Shown: piece by piece, positions 1-5,656 of the stretch | Layout: every line of letters begins with the position of its first letter | Numbering within the stretch: position 1 is the stretch's first letter | Notes under the pieces: model-generated | What the model saw: the letters and a program-made list of their open reading frames with translations, nothing else | Database searches by the model: none | What the model was told of the DNA's origin: nothing | Position numbers and translations under genes: made by a program | Origin: MKRK01 sp001896915 | GTDB taxonomy: Bacteria > Bacillota > Clostridia > Oscillospirales > Acutalibacteraceae | Assembly: GCA_937973935.1 (NCBI GenBank) | Contig: CALJJF010000203.1 | Span: 1 to 8,932 of the forward strand | Length of the DNA stretch: 8,932 nt | Reading direction: 5' to 3'

Positions 1-1122
1 CATATTTTCGCTGATTTGCCCTAAACTCTCGGCTTTCAGATATGCATTGATAAATCCGTCGATTTCGCCGTCCATGACTGCGTTGATGTTGCCGATTTCG
101 AAACCGGTTCTATGATCCTTGGCCAAGGTATAGGGCATAAAAACATAAGACCGGATCTGGGAACCCCAGCCGATGCCCATCTGTACACCCTTGATATCCT
201 CAATTTTATCAAAATGCTCCCGTTCTTTGATTTCAAGCAGCTTTGATTTCAGCATTCTCATAGCGACCTCACGGTTTTGATGCTGGCTGCGTTCGTTCTG
301 GCACGCCACCACAACACCGCTGGGAATATGGGTAATCCGGATGGCGGACTCGGTTTTGTTGACATGCTGACCGCCGGCACCGCTGCTTCGAAAGGTGTCC
401 ACCCGGAGTTCGTCGGGATTGATATCAATTTTGATGTTATCGTTGATTTCCGGCATGACCTCAAGGGAAGCAAATGAGGTGTGCCGTCTGCCTGAGGAGT
501 CAAAGGGCGATATTCTTACAAGACGGTGAACGCCGGACTCGCTTTTCAAATAGCCATACGCATTGAGACCTTCCACCAGAACCACGGCGCTTTTCAGCCC
601 TGCCTCTTCTCCGTCCAAAAAATCAAGGGTTTTTGCTTTGAAACCGTTTCTGTCCGCCCAGCGATGATACATTCTGTATAGCATCAATACCCAGTCCTGT
701 GCCTCTGTGCCGCCGGCACCGGAATGGAAGGTCAGAATCGCATTGTTTGCGTCGTATTCCCCGGTCAGGAGTGTGGTCAATCTTTGGGTTTCGATGCCGG
801 ATATGACTCTGTTGACCGATTCTACCACTTCACTGAGCAACGATAAATCCTCTTCCTCATCGGCAAGCTGGGCAAGGGTGAGGGTATCTTCAAAATCCTG
901 TTTTAAATCCTCATAGCTCTTTATTTTTGATTTTAACTGGCTGATTTTTTGCAGTACCACCTGTGAATTCTCCTGGTTTGTCCAAAAGTCCTCCTTGGCT
1001 GACTGCTCTTCCAAGCGCACAAGCTCGCTTTTCAGCTTCAAAAGCCCAATGGCTTCCGCCAAATCCACAAGCTCCGCTCTGTAGTTTTCCAGCTTCAATT
1101 GCTGTTCTTCAAACTGTATCAT
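1..1122 (-). CDS. prfB: Peptide chain release factor 2 (RF2), 3' end beyond window
   Basis: RF2 recognises UGA and UAA stop codons in the ribosomal A site and triggers peptidyl-tRNA hydrolysis. The frame is open for 374 codons and runs off the window edge. The N-terminal helical domain (about residues 1-110) contains the family's EDFW element. The RF2-specific anticodon tripeptide SPF is at 205-207, within VRISPFDSSGRRHTSF. The catalytic GGQ is at 250-252, within SSGAGGQHVNKTES. Both match E. coli numbering. A WGSQIRSYVF block and a KDHRTGFEIGN block follow. There is no internal stop and no +1 frameshift: the homologous site reads GGG CTT TTG AAG. The chosen start is ATG at 1122; an in-frame ATG at 1134 is possible, but GAAGGA directly abuts it, which fits 1122 better. 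The C-terminus already passes the E. coli end by about 9 residues, so a short extension is present. It lies 57 bp after prmA with no terminator between, so the two are probably cotranscribed. Confidence 0.97.
   Translation of the reverse strand, partial: MIQFEEQQLKLENYRAELVDLAEAIGLLKLKSELVRLEEQSAKEDFWTNQENSQVVLQKISQLKSKIKSYEDLKQDFEDTLTLAQLADEEEDLSLLSEVVESVNRVISGIETQRLTTLLTGEYDANNAILTFHSGAGGTEAQDWVLMLYRMYHRWADRNGFKAKTLDFLDGEEAGLKSAVVLVEGLNAYGYLKSESGVHRLVRISPFDSSGRRHTSFASLEVMPEINDNIKIDINPDELRVDTFRSSGAGGQHVNKTESAIRITHIPSGVVVACQNERSQHQNREVAMRMLKSKLLEIKEREHFDKIEDIKGVQMGIGWGSQIRSYVFMPYTLAKDHRTGFEIGNINAVMDGEIDGFINAYLKAESLGQISENM
1036..1047 (-). other. Vestigial RF2 programmed-frameshift site (GGG CTT TTG AAG)
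   Basis: In most bacteria prfB carries CTT TGA C near codon 25-26, and ribosomes must shift +1 there to make RF2. Here codon 27 is CTT, followed by TTG AAG in frame. The surrounding protein (IGLLKLKSEL) aligns with the segment around the shift site in Bacillus RF2 (RGSLDLESKE). One extra T relative to CTTTGA removes the stop and keeps the frame. The usual upstream Shine-Dalgarno-like stimulator is not evident. That this is the remnant of an ancestral site is inference. Confidence 0.6.
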
Positions 1123-1179
1123 ACTAAGCCCCATTCCTTCGGAGTAATTGATGTTTCCTATATTATTGTTTCGCTTGTT

Positions 1180-2115
1180 TCAGCCCATACAGACCAAACC
1201 GATCCAGCCCTTTTCTTCGCTAACCTGCAATATGGTAAAGCCCGATGCTTCCAGTGCAGAAACCACTTCGTCTTTTCTCGTGTCTATGATACCGCTGGAA
1301 ATCAGATACCCGCCGGGTTTGATCAAGTGTTTCATGGTGGTACCCAAAGCAATGATCACATCTGCCACGATATTGGCATAGATAACGTCATAAGTTTCGC
1401 TGCCGATCGTTTCATACAGTGCAGCATCACCTAAAATATCACCGGCATATAGCTTGATTTGATCGGTCATATGGTTCTTGGCTGCGTTTTCACCCGCCAC
1501 TCTCACGGCAACAGGATCAATGTCCACTCCCACGGCAGTGACAGCGCCCAATAAAACAGCTGCAATAGATAAAATCCCGCTGCCCGAGCCAAGATCAAGC
1601 ACTCTGTCTCCTTCTTTCACAACGCCCTCGGAGGCCTCAAGACAAAGCTTTGTGCTTTCGTGGGTGCCGGTGCCAAAGGCAGCGCCGGGGTCAATCTCAA
1701 GCACCCTTCGGTCAGTCACGGGCATCGGCTCCCAGCTTGGATGAATCATCAGCTTTTGCCCGATTTCCGTGGTGTGAAAATACTGCTTCCAGTTGTTTTC
1801 CCAGTCCTCTTCCTTCACGGTGCTATTGCCGATGGTATGGTTGATATTCTCAGCAACAAAGCGCTCTTTCAGAAAGCTCACGGCTTCCGCCGCATTTTGC
1901 TCGCTTTCAATATAGATATGAATAAACGCCTTTGATTTGTCTTTTTGCAGCAGTTCTTCGTCTATCAAATCGATATGGGCAATTTCACGGGCAGCCCAAT
2001 CCAAATCCGTGTAGTCTTCAATATAAATGCCGTATGGCACCACCATTGTGGCAATATCGGACGCTCTGTCCGTATCGTCTGAATGAATTGCTATCAAAAG
2101 CTCTGTGAAATTCAT
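1180..2115 (-). CDS. prmA: Ribosomal protein L11 methyltransferase
   Basis: PrmA is a cytoplasmic SAM-dependent enzyme that methylates lysines and the N-terminus of ribosomal protein L11. The protein has 311 residues, the normal family length. An N-terminal L11-recognition domain (about 1-100) leads into the linker block EEDWENNWKQYF (102-113). Next is PGAAFGTGTHESTKLCLE (143-160), a PrmA hallmark. The class I methyltransferase core follows: motif I LDLGSGSG (173-180), the acidic end of strand 2 at VGVDIDP (195-201), and YANIVADVI (246-254), corresponding to the family's catalytic N-x-x-A-D motif. The ATG at 2115 is preceded by AAAGGAAG at 2126-2133, 10 nt away. In many Firmicutes prmA sits near dnaJ and rsmE; here it follows ftsZ and precedes prfB. 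I see no strong promoter of its own, so it may depend on read-through past the stem-loop after ftsZ. Confidence 0.96.
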   Translation of the reverse strand: MNFTELLIAIHSDDTDRASDIATMVVPYGIYIEDYTDLDWAAREIAHIDLIDEELLQKDKSKAFIHIYIESEQNAAEAVSFLKERFVAENINHTIGNSTVKEEDWENNWKQYFHTTEIGQKLMIHPSWEPMPVTDRRVLEIDPGAAFGTGTHESTKLCLEASEGVVKEGDRVLDLGSGSGILSIAAVLLGAVTAVGVDIDPVAVRVAGENAAKNHMTDQIKLYAGDILGDAALYETIGSETYDVIYANIVADVIIALGTTMKHLIKPGGYLISSGIIDTRKDEVVSALEASGFTILQVSEEKGWIGLVCMG

Positions 2116-2180
2116 TGTTATGTTGCTTCCTTTCCCGTATCCATCTGCCAGTTTGTGCGGATATGACCTTACATAAATAT

Positions 2181-2208
2181 AATCCGGCGAGGTTTAGTCC
2201 GCCGGATT
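2181..2208 (-). terminator. Stem-loop after ftsZ, probable (leaky) intrinsic terminator
   Basis: Arms at 2181-2189 and 2200-2208 form a perfect 9-bp GC-rich stem (AATCCGGCG / CGCCGGATT) with a 10-nt loop. It begins about 18 nt after the ftsZ stop codon. On the minus strand the sequence after the hairpin is ATATTTATG, a poor U-tract, while an A-rich run precedes it. On the plus strand a long T-rich run follows, but no plus-strand gene needs it. Partial termination of ftsZ transcripts, with some read-through into prmA-prfB, is the simplest reading. Confidence 0.6.
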
Positions 2209-2226
2209 TGCTATTTGTTTTTTTAT

Positions 2227-3309
2227 TTATTTGCGGCTGAAAATCTGTGTGACATCGTAGTAGTCATCTTCGTTTCCGGACTGTGTGTTTCCGGCAAAAT
2301 CATCGTCAATTCCCAATCCCAGAAGCTCAGCAGCAGATGAAGATTTTCTCTTGTCATTGGGTGAACCGGTGGCGATCACGGTGATACGGATGGTATCGTC
2401 CAGCTTTTCGTCGATGGATGCACCCCAGATGATGTTGGCATCCGCGTGTGCCGCATTGGAGATAATGGTGGAAGCAAGCTCGACTTCTTCCAGACCGATG
2501 TCCGGTGAGCCGGTGATGCTGATGATAACACCCTTGGCGCCGTTCATTGAGGTTTCGATGAGCGGGCTGGTGATTGCTGCCTGTGCGGCAACCTCTGCCT
2601 TGTCACGGCCTGTGGCGACGCCGCCGCCCATATGTGCATAGCCTGCGTCCTTCATGATTGCCGTAACGTCGGCAAAGTCAAGATTGACCATGGCCGGTAA
2701 TTTAATCAGCTCGGAAATATTCTGGACACCTTCACGAAGAACATCATCGGCAATGTCAAATGCATTGGTCAATGTGATTTTCTGTTCGGAAACCAGCTTT
2801 AAGCGTTCGTTAGGAATGACAACAAGGCTGTCCACATGCTCGCTTAATTCCTTGATACCTTCTTCCGCCTGTACCATACGACGCTTGCCCTCAAAGGAAA
2901 ACGGTTTGGTAACGACCGCAACGGTCAGGATACCCATTTCCTTGGCAACAGCAGCAATGATCGGAGCAGCACCTGTCCCGGTTCCGCCGCCCATACCTGC
3001 GGTGATGAATACCATATCAGTGCCTTTCAAAGCAGCTGTAATTTCGTCTCTGGATTCCTCTGCGGAATGCTGGCCCTTGATGGGGTCTGCCCCTGCACCC
3101 TGTCCCCGTGTTAATTTTTCGCCGATTTGAATTCTATGAGACGCTTTTGAGCGCAACAAAGCTTGCTTGTCCGAATTGACAGCAATGAATTCGGCACCCT
3201 GTACTCCTGCCATAACCATTCTGTCAACAGCATTACCGCCGCCGCCGCCGACACCAACTACCTTTATCTGAACAACATCGGCAAGCTCGTTGGAAACTTC
3301 AAAACCCAT
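2227..3309 (-). CDS. ftsZ: Cell division protein FtsZ (tubulin-like GTPase)
   Basis: FtsZ polymerises with GTP into the cytokinetic Z ring at midcell and recruits the divisome. The protein has 360 residues, slightly short because of a short C-terminal linker. The N-terminal GTPase domain has the glycine-rich loop GVGGGGGNAVDRM (19-31), and the tubulin signature GGGTGTG is at 107-113. TKPFSFEGKRR (134-144) is well conserved. The T7 catalytic loop NLDFADV (209-215) supplies the two aspartates (211, 214) that act on the GTP of the neighbouring subunit. The C-terminal tail ends DDYYDVTQIFSRK, which only loosely resembles the usual conserved peptide (for example DIPAFLRKQ) that binds FtsA, SepF and similar partners. 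The ATG at 3309 has a strong AGGAGGA site 8 nt upstream. No ftsA precedes it. A recognisable promoter lies upstream and a stem-loop downstream, so it can be expressed independently of the murein genes. Confidence 0.99.
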   Translation of the reverse strand: MGFEVSNELADVVQIKVVGVGGGGGNAVDRMVMAGVQGAEFIAVNSDKQALLRSKASHRIQIGEKLTRGQGAGADPIKGQHSAEESRDEITAALKGTDMVFITAGMGGGTGTGAAPIIAAVAKEMGILTVAVVTKPFSFEGKRRMVQAEEGIKELSEHVDSLVVIPNERLKLVSEQKITLTNAFDIADDVLREGVQNISELIKLPAMVNLDFADVTAIMKDAGYAHMGGGVATGRDKAEVAAQAAITSPLIETSMNGAKGVIISITGSPDIGLEEVELASTIISNAAHADANIIWGASIDEKLDDTIRITVIATGSPNDKRKSSSAAELLGLGIDDDFAGNTQSGNEDDYYDVTQIFSRK

Positions 3310-3317
3310 TTTTTTCG

Positions 3318-3324
3318 TCCTCCT
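3318..3324 (-). promoter_or_regulatory. Ribosome-binding site of ftsZ
   Basis: AGGAGGA on the minus strand lies 8 nt before the ftsZ ATG. It is near-perfect against the anti-Shine-Dalgarno sequence and among the best in the window, consistent with high FtsZ synthesis. It fixes the start at 3309. Confidence 0.85.
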
Positions 3325-3360
3325 ATAATATGTAAATAATTGTATTGTTAATTATATATA

Positions 3361-3373
3361 GTGATTGTATCAC
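3361..3373. repeat. 13-bp palindrome overlapping the ftsZ -10 element
   Basis: The plus strand reads GTGAT TGT ATCAC, perfect 5-bp inverted arms around a 3-bp centre. It overlaps the whole -10 hexamer and its TG extension. That position would suit an operator blocking RNA polymerase, but the arms are short and partly dictated by the -10 sequence. A regulatory role is inference only. Confidence 0.35.
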
Positions 3374-3392
3374 GTGTATAAATAAATTTCAA
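3364..3392 (-). promoter_or_regulatory. Housekeeping-sigma promoter for ftsZ
   Basis: On the minus strand the -35 is TTGAAA (3387-3392), the spacer is exactly 17 bp, and the -10 is TACAAT (3364-3369) with an extended TG one base before it (TGATACAAT). This is close to the sigma-A consensus. Transcription would begin near 3357, giving a leader of roughly 48 nt before ftsZ. The flanks are very AT-rich. The -10 lies inside the palindrome GTGATACAATCAC (3361-3373). Confidence 0.7.
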
Positions 3393-3431
3393 CCACAAAT
3401 TTAATTTTTCAGCATCATTTTCAGATTTATA

Positions 3432-4262
3432 TCAAAAAACATCAGCCGTTTGTGCGGGTGTCAATTCCACTGTTTCAAAGTAATTGCTCACCTTTGAACC
3501 GGAAACAATGCTCACATTCAGCCGCCCTGTGCGACCGGCACTTTTGGGATGCTCTATGATTGCTTTTGCATATTGAAGCTTCAGGTTCAAATCGGCAACA
3601 GAACCGAATTCAATCACGATTTTATTGTGATAGGTAGCGCAGAGATTGAGGGGTTCGATGAAGCTGATTACAGATATTTTAGTAATTTCTGATTTTTTAA
3701 GACCGTCCAGCATGATCTTTAAATTGTTCTTTTGGCTGTCATCCTTGAAAACGGCAACACTGCCGGGCTTGTCCTCATTGAGCAGGATGCCCCGAATGAC
3801 AGGGCAGCCCTTCATCGGTTTGTCGTGAAGAACCTCCAGCACCTTATTGTTGGCGTCCAGCACGATATAATCCTTTCCTTTTTCCAACTGGCCAATGGGA
3901 ACAGCTTCCTTAACATTGATGCGGATTTCCGAAGGCAAATTCTTGGAAATCTTTACCTCATCAATATAAGGAAGCTTCTGCTTTATTATTTTTTTTGCCT
4001 CGTTTACGTTTGTCATAAACAGATTGTTGCCCGTGGTCAGCTTGGATGCCTTCACGATTTCAGCTTCTGAGTATCTTGTTTTTCCGATTACCTTGATATC
4101 GGCAACCTTAAAAAAGACCGTGAAGGATAACACGATTAAGATAACAACCGCTAAAAATGAAAGTGCTATGTAAACAAGCATAAAGGAAGCGGGGTTGGGT
4201 TTTCTTCTTTTATTCTGCTTTTTGCCACTTCCTGACCGGTAGCGTCTTGCGGCTTCCTTCAT
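3432..4262 (-). CDS. ftsQ: Cell division protein FtsQ/DivIB
   Basis: FtsQ/DivIB is a bitopic membrane protein that connects FtsL/FtsB (DivIC) and the septal penicillin-binding protein in the divisome. The N-terminus is short, cytoplasmic and strongly basic (ARRYRSGSGKKQNKRRK). One transmembrane helix follows at about residues 27-51 (VYIALSFLAVVILIVLSFTV). An extracellular POTRA domain follows at about 52-121: FKVADIKVIGKTRYSEAEI, a helix around EAKKIIKQKLPYIDEV, then strands KISKNLPSEIRINVKEAVPIG. A C-terminal beta domain completes 276 residues. The start is ATG at 4262 because AAGGA (4272-4276) is 9 nt away. A GTG at 4268 is in frame but only 3 nt from that site; using it would add two residues. 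Primary sequence of this family diverges quickly, so the call rests on architecture and position between murA and ftsZ. The murA gap is 45 bp. Confidence 0.93.
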   Translation of the reverse strand: MKEAARRYRSGSGKKQNKRRKPNPASFMLVYIALSFLAVVILIVLSFTVFFKVADIKVIGKTRYSEAEIVKASKLTTGNNLFMTNVNEAKKIIKQKLPYIDEVKISKNLPSEIRINVKEAVPIGQLEKGKDYIVLDANNKVLEVLHDKPMKGCPVIRGILLNEDKPGSVAVFKDDSQKNNLKIMLDGLKKSEITKISVISFIEPLNLCATYHNKIVIEFGSVADLNLKLQYAKAIIEHPKSAGRTGRLNVSIVSGSKVSNYFETVELTPAQTADVF

Positions 4263-4271
4263 TTTCACCCA

Positions 4272-4276
4272 TCCTT
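4272..4276 (-). promoter_or_regulatory. Ribosome-binding site deciding the ftsQ start
   Basis: AAGGA lies 9 nt before ATG 4262 and only 3 nt before the upstream GTG at 4268. The spacing favours the ATG. Confidence 0.6.
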
Positions 4277-4307
4277 TTTTCTCTGTATTTTTAACGAAAT
4301 ACCGGTT

Positions 4308-5561
4308 TTATACCCGATTTATCTTTGCTCCTGCCAGCGAAAGTGTTTTTTCAATACTTTCATAACCTCTGTCTATGTGATGAATATTGTTGATGGTGGT
4401 TTCACCCTGGGCAGACAACGCCGCCACAATCATGGCTGCACCGCCTCTTAAATCGGTTGCTTCCACCTCGGCGCCGAACAGCTTCGGCACGCCTTCCACC
4501 ACTGCCACTCGACCTTCCACCTTGATTTTTGCACCCATCCGTAATAGCTCATCAACCTGTTTAAAGCGGTTTTGAAAAATGGTCTCGATAAAAATCGAGG
4601 TTCCGTCTGCCACAGATGTCATGGCCATGACAGGAGCCAGAGCGTCCGTGGGAAAGCCCGGGTATGCCAGCGTCCTGATCTGCTTAATTCTGTTCAGTTT
4701 TTCCGGTGCTTTGATGTGCAGAGAATCCTTTTCGATGTTGAGTTTACATCCGCATTCCATAAAAGCGGGAATGATGGGCTTAATATGAGACGGAACGATA
4801 TCGGTAATGGTCAGTTCGCTACCGGTGATGGCTGCGGCGGCCATATAGGTTGCCGCCACAATTCTGTCGGGAATGACACGAAATTCTGCACCCATAAGTT
4901 TTTTGACGCCTTCAATTCGAATGGAGCTTTCACCGGCGCCGTATATTTTTGCTCCGCATGCTATGAGGAAATCCGCCAAATCTGTTATTTCAGGCTCTCT
5001 TGCCGCGTTATGAATGATTGTTGTTCCCATTGCGACAGATGCCGCAATCATGACATTTTCTGTGGCACCCACACTGGGAAACGGCAAGTTTATTTCTGAT
5101 CCTTTTAATTGTCCCTCGGATTTACAGTCAAGACACCCATACCTATCATCGATAATAAGACCCAATTGACCCAGCGCCTGTAAATGCATATCAATGGGTC
5201 GGGGACCCAGCTCACAGCCTCCCGGATAGGATAATTTGGCAACCCCGCATTTGGATGCGATTGCGCCGAGAAATACAATGGACGATCTCATTTCACGCAT
5301 AAGCTTATCCGGTATTTCATAGCCGCTGGCTGCCCGTGCATCAATTTCAATATCGTTTCCTTCCCGTGTTATGACACAGCCCAAATATTCCAGAATGTTG
5401 ATTGCCGCATCGATATCGGAAAGGCAGGGACAATTATGTAGAACGCTTTTTGAACTGCACAGGAGGGTTGCCGCAAGTATCGGTAATGCACTGTTTTTAG
5501 AGCCATGAACAGATATATCTCCATACAAGCGGTGTCCGCCCTCAATTATTAAGTTTGACAT
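4308..5561 (-). CDS. murA: UDP-N-acetylglucosamine 1-carboxyvinyltransferase (MurA)
   Basis: MurA transfers enolpyruvate from PEP to the 3'-OH of UDP-GlcNAc, the first committed step of peptidoglycan synthesis, in the cytoplasm. With the ATG at 5561 the protein has 417 residues, a standard family length. Substrate-binding Lys22-Asn23 lie in HGSKNSALP. The MRSSIV block carrying the PEP-contacting arginine is present. The catalytic loop GGCELGPRPID has Cys116 (Cys115 in E. coli), so the enzyme should be fosfomycin-sensitive at this residue; a Cys-to-Asp change is not present. The general base Asp306 lies in YPGFPTDALAP. RFKQVDELLRMGAKI and DLRGGAAMIVAALSAQG are typical C-terminal blocks. An in-frame GTG at 5570 would add three residues, but the ribosome-binding site favours 5561. 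Firmicutes often carry two paralogues (murA and murZ); which one this is cannot be decided without the genome, though cluster location favours murA. Confidence 0.97.
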   Translation of the reverse strand: MSNLIIEGGHRLYGDISVHGSKNSALPILAATLLCSSKSVLHNCPCLSDIDAAINILEYLGCVITREGNDIEIDARAASGYEIPDKLMREMRSSIVFLGAIASKCGVAKLSYPGGCELGPRPIDMHLQALGQLGLIIDDRYGCLDCKSEGQLKGSEINLPFPSVGATENVMIAASVAMGTTIIHNAAREPEITDLADFLIACGAKIYGAGESSIRIEGVKKLMGAEFRVIPDRIVAATYMAAAAITGSELTITDIVPSHIKPIIPAFMECGCKLNIEKDSLHIKAPEKLNRIKQIRTLAYPGFPTDALAPVMAMTSVADGTSIFIETIFQNRFKQVDELLRMGAKIKVEGRVAVVEGVPKLFGAEVEATDLRGGAAMIVAALSAQGETTINNIHHIDRGYESIEKTLSLAGAKINRV

Positions 5562-5567
5562 TTTATA

Positions 5568-5575
5568 CACCCCTT
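5568..5575 (-). promoter_or_regulatory. Ribosome-binding site deciding the murA start
   Basis: AAGGGGTG on the minus strand places its GGGG 8 nt before ATG 5561. It overlaps the upstream GTG (5568-5570), so that codon cannot be the start if this site is used. Confidence 0.6.
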
Positions 5576-5579
5576 AGCA

Positions 5580-5633
5580 AAAGCACAAGGGATGAATTTC
5601 CCTTGCAATTTATTGTATGCTTAAAGGTGCTTT
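5580..5633 (-). other. Stem-loop in the murG-murA gap
   Basis: A perfect 7-bp stem, CAAGGGA / TCCCTTG (5586-5592 with 5599-5605), closes a 6-nt loop. A second 6-bp pairing, AAAGCA / TGCTTT (5580-5585 with 5628-5633), can stack beneath it with a 22-nt one-sided bulge. On the minus strand the hairpin is followed by TGCTTTTGCT. That is too broken for a strong U-tract, but it is compatible with an attenuator, an RNA-processing site or an mRNA-stabilising element just upstream of the murA ribosome-binding site. Confidence 0.4.
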
Positions 5634-5656
5634 CTGGTGTATTTCGGTCAAGCTTA

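Noticed and set aside
2654..3130. 158-codon plus-strand open frame opposite ftsZ
   Set aside because: It is the antisense shadow of a highly conserved gene; the translation has no recognisable domain and there is no ribosome-binding site or promoter of note.
3326..3352. Second promoter-like TTAACA / TATTAT pair close to ftsZ
   Set aside because: The spacer is only 15 bp and the start would fall inside the ribosome-binding site; the region is simply AT-rich.
4285..4302. Weak hairpin (GTATTT / AAATAC) in the murA-ftsQ gap
   Set aside because: Mostly A-U pairs, 6 bp, expected by chance in AT-rich spacer; no U-tract.
4572..5099. 175-codon plus-strand open frame opposite murA
   Set aside because: Antisense shadow of murA; composition is atypical (Cys/His/Arg-rich) with no family resemblance.
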